DNA of 64,000 bases from Phlebiopsis flavidoalba (GCA_035772785.1 JAOCPU010000009.1:186001-250000), one strand, 5' to 3'; shown: positions 1-12,226, counted from the stretch's first letter. Translations and numbers: made by a program. Notes: generated by a model not told the origin, from the letters alone.

Positions 1-1435
1 AACTTGCCTTCCGGTAAGCTCCTTCAGAACGGTGCCTTGCCGGAAGCATGATCGCGAGCCAGCGCGAGTACAGAGTCACGAGTGACACCAGGAAGGATCA
101 TTCCATCCCAGAGGAGGCGTAAACCAACTCAATCACTGGGGAGGATCAGGCTTCGGCAATTATGACGGTTTGAACTGACTTACCACCATCATCGTGCTTG
201 AAGACTACGAAGGCATTCATTGTTCCGACCTACAAGGCGATTAGACGATACCACACCATTAAAGCCGTCCACATACCTCCGTGATGTGGTGATCCGGGCC
301 ATGCAGCCAGAGGTTCTGTACGTAGCCCCTCTTCGCGGCTTCTTTTTTGCACCATGACGCCAGGCGCATAGTTTGCGCCCAGCTTGTACGCGCCGATACC
401 GCCAGGCGCAGCACGGGTGTACTCCGTCGTACCGTACAACGCGACAGGCTTGAAGCCTTGTGGGTAGTACGGCCCAACAGGGCTACAGATGACGAACAAT
501 AGCGCTTCACTCGGCGGTGCAATGCCTAATAATGCGGCTTGTGTGCCAACTATCAACGGACCCGTAAGCGAACGGCCACAAAGCGTTGATTGTCGGTCCT
601 TACTGAAGGTCGGGCGAATGTACAAGCTGTAGCCTTCCTTGTCGGGAATCCAGTGCTTGTCGATGGAGATGAGCTTCTTTAGCAATTCAATAACAGCGTC
701 TCCGTTGAATGACTACGCGGACACGTTGAGTATCAAAACACATGTTGCAAAAGAAGGGGCTCTTACTGGCAATGCAATGCGTTGCGCCGTGTTATTCATT
801 CGCTTCATGTTCATGTCTGGGCGGAAGAGCGTGATCCTGCCGTTTGCATCCCGGTAGGCCTTGAGGCCTTCGAAAAGCTCTTGTGCATAGTGGAAGACTG
901 GTCGCACTGGGGTCGAGAACCAGCGGTCCGTCTGAGAGTGATTTAGCGGGAAGACGGCGGCCGGGTGGATGAGGTCACATACATGGCTTGATCTGAGGTG
1001 CACCCCAGCCAGAAGCGGCCGACCATGGGATGGCCAGCATGTGGTCGGTCTGGTAGGGCTCCGGTCATGACACGGTGGCGCGGAGAGAGCATGACAAAGT
1101 GAGCATACGAAGTGTGACCAAAGACGAGGCTAGATGCCGCCGGTGGTGGATTTGGCTTCTCATTCCGAGTGATTTGTAGACGAGATACCTAAGCAAGACT
1201 GAAGACTGAGCATTACGCAGGCAAGAAAAGATGAGTTGTGGGAATGCACCTCAATATCAGGGAGAGCTGTGAACTCTCCGGTCATTGGATCGCGAGTGAC
1301 ATTGGAGTTGTGCCGGGCTGGGTGAGCCTGGGGACGACAGCGGTGGCATGTCCTTTGGGAGAGATAAGGCCGCAGAGGACCTGGAGAAGGCGGGCGCAGA
1401 GTGGACAAACCTTGACATGGACGTTTGGCGAGCAA
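1..1435 (-). CDS. Branched-chain amino acid aminotransferase (BCAT), 3' end missing
   Basis: A PLP enzyme that moves the amino group between Leu/Ile/Val and 2-oxoglutarate. Read on the minus strand, spliced pieces give the family's landmarks in order: LVFGHTF then TDHMLAIPWSAASGWG, FHYAQELFEGLKAYRD, LFRPDMNMKRMN, IRPTFSKD/GTQAALG, GPYYPQGFKPVALY, and GAYKLGANYAPGVM, whose Lys is the family's PLP-binding residue. VGTMNAFVVFKHDDG and PPLDGMILPGVTRDSVLALA follow. At least five introns are visible. One joins ALPDIE to VSRLQITRNEKP and one lies between VFGHTF and TDHML. The start at 1435 gives an Arg-rich, acid-poor leader that would suit mitochondrial import; this is inference, and the next in-frame Met (MTGEF) is an alternative start. 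The C-terminal end lies beyond base 1. The frame is broken at several points, as in the neighbouring genes. Confidence 0.93.
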
Positions 1436-1908
1436 GAGCAGCTGTCAGGCGTACGCTGGACGAGTAGTGAGCTGGAGTGACTCGCGTCTGCTCGAAGCGC
1501 GGCTTGTGGGAGGCGCCTGTGATCGGATGCCTAAAGAGGAAGGAGACGCGCCCGGACGCGTCGGCCGTGCTCCCACTTTTCTTTGGGGCACACGGGCGGC
1601 GCGGCGGGACAGAGGCCGGCGTGTGCGAGCACGATGTGCGTCGTGCCGGCGCCGGCGCCGGGGTGTTGTGCGAAAGAATGTCGAAATACGAGCGGGCTGG
1701 ACGGCGATACGTCGCACAGAGGCGGGGGCCAGCGACGAATGAGGGCGAGTTTCCCGCGGTGCCCTGGCTTTGCCATGCCGGACCGGGTCACGACCAAGCT
1801 CTGTAATCTCTCCTAATCTCATCGACATCACCAGGCAAGTCCCTCAAAAGCCCTTGCTTCTTGACCACCACGTCCTCCCTCTCCCGCCTCAACTCCATAC
1901 TAGCATCC

Positions 1909-3806
1909 ATGGCTCAACCAACGTACGTCGCCCCGCGAGAGCCCCCTCGTCGCACACGCTCACCTCCCATGCAGCGGTGACATCGGCCTCATTGGCCTGG
2001 CCGTCATGGTAAGCTGCGCAGTCCTCTCGCGACCCGGTCGGTATGCTGACACCAAGCGCGTACCCCAAGGGTCAAAACCTCATCCTCAACATGAACGACA
2101 AGGGCTTCACCGTCGTCGCCTACAACCGTACCACCAGCAAGGTCGACAGCTTCTTGGCTAACGAGGCAAAGGGTAAATGACGACACCTCCGCTACAAGCG
2201 TCTCGACCCTGAACGCGCGTTTTCTAGGCACAAACGTCCAGGGCGCCCACTCGATCGAGGAGCTCGTCGCAAAGCTCAAGACGCCCCGCCACAAAATCAT
2301 CCTTCTCGTCAAGGCCGGCTCTGCTGTCGATGCCTTCATTGACCAGCTCGTCCCCCACCTTGAGCAGGGTGACATCATCATTGACGGTGGTAACTCTCAC
2401 TACCCCGACTCGATCCGCCGCACCAAGGAGCTCGAGGCCAAGGGTCTTCTCTTTGTTGGCTCCGGTTGTTTCTGGTGGTGAAGAGGGATGTGCCCGCTAC
2501 GGCCCCTCGCTCATGCCTGGTGGCTCGCCCGCTGCCTGGCCGCATATCAAGGAGATCTTCCAGAAAACGCGCCGCTCAGGTCGGCACTGAGCCATGCTGT
2601 GACTGGGTCGGCGAGACTGGTGCCGGACACTATGTCAAGATGGTTTTCACAACGGTAAGGAAAACTCTCACACATGTGAGATTTTTCGCGCGAATATTTT
2701 CACATCGGCTGCCAGGTATCGAGTACGGTGACATGCAATGATTGCTGAGGCTTACGATATCCTCAAGCGCGGTCTTGGTGCCACCGAGGACGAGATCGCG
2801 GACATCTTCTACCAAGTGGAACAAGGGTGTCCTCGACTCTTTCCTGATCGAGATCACTGCCAACATCCTCAAGTTCAAGGATGACGATGGTGAGCCCCTT
2901 ATGGTCAACAAGATCCTCGATCAGGCTGGCCAGAAGGGTACCGGAAAGTGGACCGCTGTCGCTGCCTCTCGATGCCGGTGTTCCCGCGTGGAGTAACAAA
3001 GTCAGCATTTTCGACGTGAAATATTTGATCTCACTAATGACGTCATCGTGTAGTCACCCTCATTGGTGAGGCCGTTCTTCGCTCGTTGCTTGTCCGCGAT
3101 CAAGGAGGAGGCGTGTTCGCGCCTCCAAGGTCATTGCTGGACCTCAAAAGGAGCCCTTCAAGGGCGACAAGCAGCAGTTCATCGACGACCTCGAGCACAG
3201 GCTCTCTACGCGTCGAAGATCATCTCGTACGCGCAGGGCTTCATGCTCATGCGTGAGACCGCCAAGGAGGTTGGTCGGCCCTTGTCTTCGTCTTCTGAGC
3301 TTCTCTGACATGATCGGCACAGCTGAGCTGGAAACCTGAACTACGCTGGCATTGCCCGCATGTGGCTGGTGGCTGTATCATCAAGTCCGTCTTCCTCGGT
3401 GACATCACCTCCGCATACACCAAGACCCCAACTGGAGTCTCTCCACTCTTCGACGACTTCTTCAACAAGGCCGTCCACAAGGCGCAGCCACGGCTGGAGG
3501 CGCGTCGTTGCGCAGGGCATCATCTGGGGTATCCCCATGCCCGCGTTCACCACCGCCCTGTCGTTCTTCGACGGCTACCGCAGCGAGATTGTCCCCGCCA
3601 ACGTCCTCCAGGCGCAGCGCGACTACTTCGGTGCCCCACACCTTCCGTGTCCTTTCCCGGCAAGGAGAAAACGCCAAGCTCAAGTCTGGCGAGGACATCC
3701 GTACGTAACTCACATTTCTCGAAAAGCAACATGCTAATTCACTTTTCTTAGACATCAACTGGACCGGTCGTGAGGCAACGTCTCTGCATCCACTTACATC
3801 GCATAA
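1909..3806 (+). CDS. GND1: 6-phosphogluconate dehydrogenase, decarboxylating
   Basis: Oxidises 6-phosphogluconate to ribulose 5-phosphate and CO2 with NADP+, in the oxidative pentose phosphate pathway in the cytosol. The ATG at 1909 begins MAQPT; a short intron (1923-1974) then joins to [15 protein letters not shown], the dinucleotide-binding turn. Next come [62 protein letters not shown] (split by a frame break near 2466), [69 protein letters not shown] and the C-terminal HINWTGRGG with stop at 3804-3806. Several phase breaks (for example near 2466, 2570, 2815 and 3480) fall inside conserved motifs and look like one-base errors. Intron count is about six. The next gene downstream lies on the same strand 309 bases away. 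Confidence 0.96.
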
Positions 3807-4114
3807 ACGTCGAGTCTCGTGTGGTGTGCCCTTCTCTATGAAACGTAATTGTACCATCATGCGGAAGGGTGTGTAATACTGGAACGGTGGGTGGGAAGGA
3901 AAGAGAATTTGTTATCATAGCCCTGTACTCGCACCATAGACAAACTAAAGCAATGAATGTAACATTAGCTTCTCAGTGATTGGGTCGTTCTTGAGTCTTG
4001 ATAATCCTGTCATTCGATCTGAGCGGACTGAGCTGAGAGCTCGGAAGAAGTTGTGGCGTCTTGGCCGCATAAGGCAACAATCTTGAATCAATTTTGCACT
4101 TTGCCACATACCAC
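3807..4114. other. Gap between tandem genes
   Basis: A 308-base stretch between the end of the 6-phosphogluconate dehydrogenase gene and the start of the ASNSD1-like gene, both on the plus strand. It must hold the 3' UTR of the first and the promoter of the second. I see no conserved coding sequence or RNA gene in it. Confidence 0.5.
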
Positions 4115-6567
4115 CAGTGTGGGATCCTGTTTTGCCTCGAATATGCGGCACACAGGGTCAGAGTAACGAATCGTGGGGACCGTGTGTTTGCAGACTTGCA
4201 GACAGCAAACGCGGCCAGAGGTCAGTAGACACGAATCTAATCAAAAGGATACTCACGCATGCGCTGTACAGGACCGGACATGCGCAGGATCAAGTCTGCA
4301 AAACTTTCGGCGACTACAAATTGACTTTCTTTGGCTGTGAGCTTCGCCTCAGAGGCGACGGGTATATTGCCCAGCCGCATAGAGATCAACAGGGGAACGT
4401 CCTCTGCTGGAACGGCGAGGCCAGTGGAACACACTCCTTTATACAAAACAGTAACACTCAATAATATCTTCGTAGATATTTGAAGGGCTGCAGGTACGCA
4501 CCACCTCGGCCGGCCGACGTTTATCATGTAACGATGACCGATGACCAATGGACAGGTATTCGCGGAAGAAAAAAAACGATGGCGCGAAGCTTTTCGCTGA
4601 GCTTCAGCAGACTCGCACACCAGAAGACGTCCGCGACGTATTGAGCAGTGTCGAAGGGCCGTAAGTGCAAGCAGACACAACCTCTTTTTTGAAATTAACG
4701 TGCAGGTGGTATGAAGATATGCGATTGTCTTCTATCAGGTAAGAAACTGTCACCCCAACATAACCCGTCTAACAGCTTCTCAGGCCAGATCGCATACAGT
4801 GTTCTTTGGTCGGCGACCCGCTAGGGAGGCGATCGCTCCTCATCAGCAAACCTACTGCTTCGTCGCCCAGGATTGTGCTCACGTCCGTCTCGGTGGGACC
4901 AAAGCCTGAATATTCGCTGGACGAGCTACCCACGCAGAGCTTTTCTGCCTCGATCTTTCGTCGCTAGCACGAAACAATGTTCGTCCACTCTTCGTAAATT
5001 CCGTTTTTCTCTTACACTAGTTCCTTTCCAGCTTAGCGACGGATACCCGTCGTATGTACGCCCTTTAGTACGTGAGAACCCGGGGAAATCGGAAGCCCTA
5101 TGTGAAGATAATTCCACGATTTTATTAGTATAATACTAAACCACTCGGTCTCAGGCCCGACTAGTACCAGTCAAACCGACGCTCAATTCCAGTTGAACCA
5201 CTAGAAAACATCGATCTTGAGCATCCACCAGAACATCTAATCGCGATAGCAGACGAACTCGCCGCTCACCTGAAGAAAGCGTCCGTTTGAGGGTTGTAGA
5301 TATCCCGCAGAAGAAGTAGGTCTCACAAACACTACTACTTTCGCCACACGCGAGTGTTGACATGATGAATAAGTGAGGACCACGGCAAAGCGCGAGTTGC
5401 TGTTCTCTTCAGTGGAGGGATTGATTGCGCTGTTTTGACATTCCTGGCGGACAAGTGAGTGTTTCATTCTCCTGAAGCACTATCATTTCTCAATTGGAGT
5501 AGACACGTAGACCCCAACGAACCGATTTGACCTACTGAACGTCGCGTTTGAAAATCCCAGAAAGATCCTGGCTAGTGCTAAAGCGAGAAACCATGACGGC
5601 AACTCAAGTAAACGGGATAAAGAGCAAAGCATCAACGAGAAGCCGCAATATTCTTCAATAGATTGTTAACTACAACGTACCCGATAGACTGACCGGTCTG
5701 CAAGAGTTGGAAGAACTTAGAAGACTCGCACCAAACCGAACATGGAATTTTGTGGGTACGAGTGAAGCTAATATGTCCTTAGTTTTGCTTATCTTCTTTG
5801 CCCAGGTGGAAGTCAACATCACATATGAGGTGAGTTTGGACCCAGGCTTACAAGTGAGTACGGACTGACAGCGACAGCAATATCAAGCTACGCGCGGTGC
5901 GATAGAAAGAATCATGTACCCTTGTCGTACCGTCATGGATCTGGTATGCGAGCTCTTCAAATGCAAGCAAGAGTCCGTACTAATGCAGCACATCAGAGCT
6001 TGGCCGCTGCTTGTATTTTGCCTCGCGAGGTGAAGGATATGTTCGTGATACACCCACCTCAGAGCCGAGACCGTACAAGAGCGGCGCGAGAGTCTTATTG
6101 AACGGTCTTGGATCGGATGAGTTGCTCGGCGGGTACGGCAGGTTCCGCACCACATACAAGGCAGGCGGCTGGCAGGCCATCGTAGATGAGGTGAGTCCCA
6201 GCGCAATGCTACCCGCGAAGCGACCCCAGGATTTACACCTTCCCAGCTCCAATTGGAGCTGGACAGGATACCAACTAGAAACCTTGGGCGAGACGACCGG
6301 ATCATATCATCCCATGGTAAAGAGACGAGGCATCCTTTCTTGTCGCTTTCGGTAGTCTCGTTCTTGTCGCAGCTTTCCGGGCACATATGAAGCTGGATCC
6401 ACGCATGGAGTCGGGTATCGTGGGAGAAAGTACTGCTGAGACTTTGCTGCGAGGAGAATGGGCTGCTAGAGGCGAGTGTACGAAAGAAACGCGCGATGCA
6501 GTTTGGAAGCCATTCCGCAAAGATGGCAAACCTGAGGATAAAGACCAGAAAGGAGGGTTTTTGCTAG
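4115..6567 (+). CDS. Asparagine synthetase domain-containing protein (ASNSD1-like)
   Basis: Homologous to ASNSD1, with an N-terminal class II glutamine amidotransferase-like domain and a C-terminal asparagine-synthetase domain. The start context lacks one base: A(T)G TGT GGG ATC would give MCGI, with Cys2 as the usual amidotransferase nucleophile. [15 protein letters not shown] and NVLCWNGE...FEGLQ follow, matching the N-terminal domain. [13 protein letters not shown] is in the middle. The synthetase half has the PP-loop VLFSGGIDC near 5390-5435, a tract with [18 protein letters not shown] near 5510-5555, [20 protein letters not shown] near 6095-6160, and a C-terminal KLDPRME...[12 protein letters not shown] with stop TAG at 6565-6567. 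The reference family is poorly characterised, so the exact reaction is unknown. At least eight introns and several one-base frame breaks are present. Confidence 0.9.
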
Positions 6568-6832
6568 CACCCAGCGAAGAGTAATTGTATAATTTTTTAG
6601 CGCGAGGAACATGATACACAATACTTTAAAACCTCGACTATCTGTGCGAAGAGCATAGAGAGTGTGAGCAAGCCGTGGGCAAAGGGAAAAGTACGCGCGG
6701 ATACGCGCAAACGCGCCGACGGACACGTGCCGGGGTGACGCGCCAATCCTGCCGAGCCCGCGAGAAGCGCCTATTCACTTGTTGAGCGATGGTCGTCTAC
6801 CACTCGCCGCGCGTGAGAACTGGGTAGCAGAC

Positions 6833-8100
6833 ATGGCTTTCCAACAGACACTGAAAATCGTCTTGTCGGTACTGCCTAACTTACTGTCTCTTTGGAATGT
6901 ACGCTAAACCGTGCTACTTGACACAGTTCCGGTCGCCGTAGGCGGCTGGACTCTTCCAAGCCAGCATTTACGATGTTTCCCGGAGGCTACAGGGCTGTCA
7001 TGTTCGACAGGTTCGCCGGAGTCAAGAACGAGGTTGTGTATCAGTAACATCTCCCTTGTATTACTGCTCACAATGGATGGCTCTGAATAGGCTAAATCGG
7101 AAGGAACTCACTTCCTCATCCATGGCTCTCCAGAGGGTCATCCTGTACGACTGCCGCATCCAAACCACGAGTGAGTTCTATAAGCTGGTCGGGCATGCTC
7201 AAACTCACCAGGAATACACTCTAGAATATCTCGGACTACCACTGGCTCCAAGGACCTCCAGATGGTATCCATCACTCTGCGTGTGCTCTCACGCCCTGAC
7301 ACTGAAGCACCTCCCCAAAATCTACCAAAGTCTCGGACTGGACTATGACGAGCGTGTGTCCTGCCTTCAATCGGAAATGAAGTGTTGAAGAGCATCGTGG
7401 CACAATTTGACGGCGCGGCCGAGCTGATCACTCAGCGTGAAGTTGTGCGTTTCAATGACTACTGCTTCCCGCTTCCTACGTCGTCTAAATATACACCCAG
7501 GTCTCCTCAAGAATACGCGAGGATCTCTTGCAGCGTGCTGGAGAGTTTAACCTCAAGCTTGAGGATGTGTCCATTACACACTTGACTTTCGGAAAGGTGC
7601 GTAAAACACTCATTATGTCAGCCAGTAGCATTTACTGACAACATAATAGGAATTCACTCAAGTAAGTTCGCGCGAACGCGCTGAATGGGTAGCATGCTAA
7701 AATTACATATTAGGCCGTCGAAGCCAAGCAAATTGCACAACAAGGTCCGCACCCTCGTATGCAATAGCGATAATCACAATTCTGACCTTTGCTTTAGATG
7801 CCGAGCGTGCCAAATTCATCGTCGACAAGGTACGCTTCCCATTCTTTTTAGGGTGCTGTGACACTAACAGTATTCCTATGACAGGCCGAGCAAGAACGGC
7901 AAGCAGCGGTTATTCGTGCCGAGGGGTGAGGCGGAGGCCGCCCATGTCATCTCGCAGGCCCTCAACAAGGCGGGCGAGGCGTTTGTCGCGTTCCGCAAAA
8001 TCGAAGCGAGCAAGGCGATTGTGCAGTCGTTGGCGAACAACCCGAATGTAACCTACATTCCCGCACAGGGGGGTAACGTGCTGTTTGAACGTGCCCCGGC
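6833..8100 (+). CDS. PHB1: Prohibitin-1, mitochondrial inner-membrane scaffold subunit
   Basis: Prohibitin 1 forms ring complexes with prohibitin 2 in the mitochondrial inner membrane and acts as a scaffold and protease regulator. The ATG at 6833 starts [153 protein letters not shown] and [18 protein letters not shown] follow, as in fungal prohibitin-1. The latter part is a coiled coil rich in Ala/Glu/Gln. At least five introns are visible. The true stop is unclear: after [11 protein letters not shown] the frame stays open for over 300 bases, while related proteins end here, so I place the end near 8100 and suspect a one-base error at the T run in GTGCTGTTTGAACG. Confidence 0.93.
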
Positions 8101-8329
8101 GGTCGTCGTAACTAGTTTTACTACGATGTATGAAACCCTGTGCCATTATGTCGCTGTTTCCTTTTGGTTCGATGTCACGAACATTCCCCGAGGTTCGCAG
8201 AGCCGTCGTGGCGCGTGCGCTTACGTAAGAGGACTCATTTTTGATATGGGCGCTCGGCGATGGCCGCGGGACGCAGGAGGTGAGTGTCCGGCTTTTCATA
8301 CCTCGCCTCTGAACCGTAACGAGTCCGCT

Positions 8330-8440
8330 GTCTCCCTGACTGTTCTCTCGTCTCTGTCTCTTTTTTTCTACTCTCTGTTTCTCTATCTTCTCTCTCTGTC
8401 TCTCCTCTGTCTCATACTCTCTTCCCTTGTATCGGACCTG
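8330..8440. promoter_or_regulatory. Long polypyrimidine (CT-rich) tract
   Basis: About 110 bases made almost only of C and T (repeats of CTCT, TTTCTCT, TCTCTGTCTC), lying between the end of the prohibitin gene and the start of the RNA-binding protein gene at 8570. CT-rich tracts just upstream of the transcription start are common in promoters of highly expressed fungal genes; that role here is inferred from position only. Confidence 0.45.
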
Positions 8441-8569
8441 TTCTGATATTTTATCCTCGCTTTCTGTGTTGTGAGTATCGCTTCCTCATCGCTTCATCCC
8501 ATCACTGAGGTGTGCCTGCTTCCATCAGGCATAACGATTTCGTAGTCTATCTATCATCATGATGAGCCA

Positions 8570-10020
8570 ATGTCAGCAGCTGAGGCCCCTGTACGTTCCC
8601 CCTTTGTTCGCATATAACCAGGTCTGACCATGCCTTCCTGCGTGGCACTCAGAGGCGGGCCCATCTCTATGTCGGCAACTTGAGTCCTCGTGTGACTGAG
8701 GTATATGCTCACAGAGATCTTCGCTGTCGCTGGCCCGGTCCAGCACGTCAAATTATCCCCGATCGCAACTACCAGCACGGCGGTTTGAACTACGGCTTCG
8801 TTTGAGTACATGGACATGCGTGCTGCCGAGACGGCTCTGCAAACGCTCAACGGACGCAAGATCTTCGACACCGAAATCCGCGTCAACTGGGCGTACCAGG
8901 GCCAGCAAAACAAGGAAGATACGAGCAACCACTACCACGTTTTCGTCGGCGATCTCAGCCCCGAAGTCAACGATGAGGTCCTCGGCAAGGCCTTCAGTGC
9001 CTTCGGCTCCCTTTCTGACGCCCGCGTGATGTGTGGGACATGAACTCCGGCAAGTCTCGTGGCTACGGTTTCCTCGCCTTCCGGGACAAGACCGACGCGG
9101 AGCAGGCTATCGCGACCATGAACGGCGAATGGCTCGGCTCGCGTGCGATCCGCGTCAACTGGGCGAACCAGAAGACCCAGGGTGCCCCTCCCCCTACTTC
9201 TGCTCGCACAGGGAAGCGCAGGTGGTGCCCCTGCGCCGATCAACTTCCAGGGCGGTCCCCTCTCACCTACGAGTCCGTCGTGCAGCAGACCCCCCGGCTA
9301 CAACAGCACCGTCTACGTCGGCAACCTCGTCCCGTACTGCACGCAGGCAGACCTCATCCCCCTCTTCCAGTCCATCGGCTACCTCTCCGAGATCCGCATG
9401 CAGGCCGACCGTGGGGTTCGCCTTCGTCAAGCTGGACACGCACGAGCACGCTGCCATGGCCATCGTCCAGCTCCAGGGCCAGATGGTGCACGGACGCCCG
9501 ATCAAGTGCAGCTGGGGCAAGGACAGGGCCGACGGTGGCGCGCTGGACGAGCGGCGGCATGAGCCCGACCCCCGCGACCGCGCCCTACGGCAACATGGTA
9601 CGTCCCCCACCCCCCTTCGTTCTCTAATTCTGCTCATCGTGCTTGTCAGCCCATGTACGGCATGCCCCAGCCCAACACCTACGGCCAGTACGGCTTCGGA
9701 GCCTACGGCGCGACCCCCGCTGCCGGCGCCCCCGGAATGCCTAGCCCCACCGGCGCGGCTGGTCGCCATCGGCATGGGTGCTGCCCAGGGCGGCGCCGCG
9801 GATCCTGCGGCTGCCGCTGGTTCAAGCGGCCCAGGGCCAGTGGGCGGGGGCTGACCCCAGCTCGTACTACAACAACTACTGGGGTGGTAAGTTCTTGATC
9901 CACGGTTGTTCCCCACCGAAGGCTGACGTGGGTATTCACAAAGGGTATTACGACAGCAACCCGCTGGACAAACAGGGCGACGCCCAGGGTTACTGCTTGA
10001 ACTATGCTAAGTTAAACTGA
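8570..10020 (+). CDS. Three-RRM RNA-binding protein of the TIA1/PUB1 type
   Basis: Binds U-rich RNA in this family, affecting mRNA stability and stress-granule formation. The start at 8570 gives MSAAEAP followed by an intron; a near ATG at 8559 is in another frame. RRM1 has RNP2 LYVGNL near 8670 and the RNP1-like LNYGFVEYMD near 8785-8820. RRM2 has HVFVGDLSPEVND near 8935 and RNP1 KSRGYGFLAFRD near 9050-9090. RRM3 has TVYVGNLVPYCTQADLIPLF near 9310-9370 and RNP1 DRGFAFVKLDTHEHA near 9405-9450, ending RPIKCSWGKDR. The tail (9650-10020) is a Gly/Ala/Pro/Tyr/Gln-rich low-complexity region with WG and NNYWG, as in PUB1 homologs. The C-terminus after the last intron is less certain; the stop used is TGA at 10018-10020. 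One-base breaks occur near 9030, 9220, 9290 and 9415. Confidence 0.92.
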
Positions 10021-10421
10021 GTCCCTCTTGCCAGCCATCGATTGTAGCATCCTCGGGTTCCTTTATTTGGTGTCTGCTACCCATTTGTGCTAGTATCAAT
10101 CGTCAGCCTCCTCGACCTAGTTCTTAGTTCCGTTATGTGCTACCGTGCTGGGCTGCCCTATATTTGCAATTTCCACACACTCGTCCTCATCGCTCTGCCT
10201 CTCATCGCTCTGATACACACTACGCGCCACAACAGGTCTCTGCAGCCGCTAGTGCTAATCAACAACGGTGCTGAAGCCAGTCCTGGGGGAACCTGTACCA
10301 AACGAAGCTGAGTGTCGTCCCGGCTGGTCATTCTCACTCGTACATTCGAGTCACACGCCACAGAATATTATAAACGAATGGATATAGCTTGTCAAAAATC
10401 GCCGCAGTACACGAGAAGCAT
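10021..10421. other. Convergent intergenic gap
   Basis: About 400 bases between two genes that converge (RNA-binding protein on plus, repeat protein on minus). It should hold both 3' UTRs. I find no protein with family resemblance and no RNA gene. Confidence 0.4.
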
Positions 10422-11616
10422 CTAAGCGTCACCACACGGTGGCGTCGCCGCTAGTAGAGGCGCCACCCGCTCCGGGAGTGTTGGCCCGCCAGTGTTGTTG
10501 ATGTTCGCATCATCGTCAGCCGAGTTCTCGATACTACCGCCACGGTCGTCTCCAGCAGCTCCAGAGAAAGCGTTTTTGCCACCGGCCGTTGCGGAAAGCA
10601 GGAGTGGGAGATGGGGAGCGGCTAAGGTGAGGTTTTAGCGTGTGACTCGACTCTAGTGCACCACAAGAAACTTTTACCGCCGTTGCCTGGCGAAGTACCA
10701 GTTCCACTTCCCGCGCCGCCGGAGGGACACCCGGAGCACCACCGGCGCCACCACCAGGAGCACCAACCTGTGCCAGTGCCCGAGCCGCCTCCGCCAGTCT
10801 GGTTGCAAAGGGCGGGATCTTCACCATTGCAGACAGTTAACGTTCCGCCGTTACCGTCCCCAACAGAACCCGAGTACGCGTTACCACCCGTGCCGTTTGG
10901 CCTCCATGGAACGCCCTCAGCGTCTCCGGACGTCGAGTCACCTCCAGTGCCTCCAACGTTGCCTCCAGCGCTGTCGACATCGCGCTCTAGCAGGAAAGCC
11001 CCCGCGCGTCGCCGCCCGTGGCTTTACCGCTGGTAGTGGTGCCGCCGTTGCCGCCGGTGTCTACGAAAACGTTGAGCTCAGGTTGCATCGAAGAGACTAA
11101 CGACTCACTCCTGCCGTGTTGGCGATGTTGCTGGTTCCTTGGTTAGAGACATAACCACCGTCCGTGTTGCCTGAATGACCAGAGTGCGTGGCATTGCCAG
11201 CTGAGCCCCGTCCGTCGCTGTCACCTACCGTAGCGTCACCACTGGACGTAGTGCCACCTACGCCCCCGGTGTCTAAGTACCACGTCGTCAGCTCACGGAC
11301 ACTAGTCCCAGGGGACTATGTGCTTACTAGAGGCATCGCGTTTGTGATCGTGTCGTCATCGTCGCCGGCTTCATTGACAGTGTTGCCAGCAGAGACGTTT
11401 GCCGCTAAGCACCGGAGTAGGAGTTGCCACCTGCGGTGCGGGAGTCGTCGACGCGGCGTTGGTGTTCGGGAAGGTAGGAAGCTTGCTACGGCACGAGTAG
11501 AGAGCTGTCTTGCGGACGAGATATCTCCAATGTTGGGCCCGGCAGGCGCTGCACCAACGAGAGCGGGGCTGACGGCCGCGGCGGCGAGAGACCAAGGCGA
11601 TGACGGGGCTGCGCAT
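10422..11616 (-). CDS. Secreted Gly/Asn-rich repeat protein, member A of inverted pair
   Basis: The start at 11616 gives MRSPVIAL followed, after a one-base break, by an Ala-rich hydrophobic stretch and LVGAAPAGPNIGD: a signal peptide for secretion. Exon 1 (11616-11328) carries RTAGGNSYSGA and TVNEAGDDDDTITNAS. Exon 2 (11272-11109) reads NTGGVGGTTSSGDATVGD, GSAGNATHSGHSGNTDGGYV and SNQGTSNIANTAG. Exon 3 (from 11060) opens NTGGNGGTTTSGKATGGDAR and continues with more copies, such as GGNAYSGSVGDGNGGTL and GGSIENSADDDANINN, to a stop near 10422-10431. Introns are at 11273-11327 and 11061-11108, both phase 1 and both splitting an Asn codon. Composition is Gly, Asn, Ser, Thr, Asp with few Cys. It is clearly paralogous to the plus-strand gene at 12368. 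Function is unknown; a cell-wall or surface protein is a guess from the signal peptide and repeats. Confidence 0.8.
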
Positions 11617-11722
11617 GGCGACGAACGAGCGGCGAGGAGGAAATTAAAAAAAGATAGTACGATACCGATGAGAGGAATGAAGAAGAGAGACAGTTGGAGG
11701 ATTGAGGGCGGGGGAGAGGGCT

Positions 11723-11729
11723 CTTTATA
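11723..11729 (-). promoter_or_regulatory. TATA box of repeat protein A
   Basis: On the minus strand this reads TATAAAG, about 107-113 bases upstream of the ATG at 11616. It sits at nearly the same distance as the TATAAG box of the opposite gene from its own ATG, and just inside a shared upstream element. Confidence 0.65.
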
Positions 11730-11763
11730 CGTGAGTGAGGTCGATTCACATTCCGCTGTGTCT

Positions 11764-11779
11764 TTCGCGAGCCCTCGGC
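11764..11779 (-). promoter_or_regulatory. Shared 16-base promoter element, copy A
   Basis: On the minus strand this reads GCCGAGGGCTCGCGAA, identical to 12211-12226 on the plus strand. The two copies are inverted and lie at similar distances (about 35 bases) upstream of the TATA boxes of the two diverging paralogs. The bases between element and TATA box also align (GACA, GCGGA, TG, GAATC, CCTC). It may be an activator site or simply sequence kept since the duplication. Confidence 0.7.
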
Positions 11780-12210
11780 GGAGGATCGAGAGCCGACCTA
11801 CCGCTTACGGGTGGATCACCGCCAAATGCGTCGTGCGTGGAGTCGCCAGCCACTTGCAGCTTCGGTTTGACTTTGCCTCTGACGTTGCGCCCGCCACCAG
11901 CGTGAGAGAAGGCTGGTCGTCCGCCACCGACGACGCCGACTCCCTCCACCTACCTTGTCTGGGCTGAGCACGCGTCGGGCGAGTCCAGCCGTCGCTGGAG
12001 GCCTGTCTGCCAAAGTAAGTGTCGACATCGACTAAGTGGCGGTCTACACCTGTGGGCCGTGCGTGGCTGACTCGAGTACCAAGTCTGGACGAGAGACGTC
12101 TCGGGCGCTTGGAGTGGTGCCACAACGTCGGCGGCTGTCCAGCACCATCCCAATCCGGCCTCATGTGTTCCATATCGGGCAACTCTTCTGCGTTGCGTCC
12201 CCGATGGCCA
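11780..12210. other. Centre of the divergent promoter region
   Basis: The middle of the 751-base region between the two diverging start codons. Unlike the outer parts it shows no obvious mirror similarity. Open frames here look accidental: none shows a conserved family pattern. Confidence 0.4.
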
Positions 12211-12226
12211 GCCGAGGGCTCGCGAA
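12211..12226 (+). promoter_or_regulatory. Shared 16-base promoter element, copy B
   Basis: Reads GCCGAGGGCTCGCGAA on the plus strand, the exact inverse of copy A at 11764-11779. It lies 34 bases upstream of the TATA box of repeat protein B. Confidence 0.7.

Noticed and set aside
1909..3806. Reading the broken 6-phosphogluconate dehydrogenase and other genes as pseudogenes or as programmed frameshifts
   Set aside because: Breaks are many, occur in almost every gene, and lie at random places in conserved motifs; no slippery site with a downstream structure is repeated. Sequence error is simpler.
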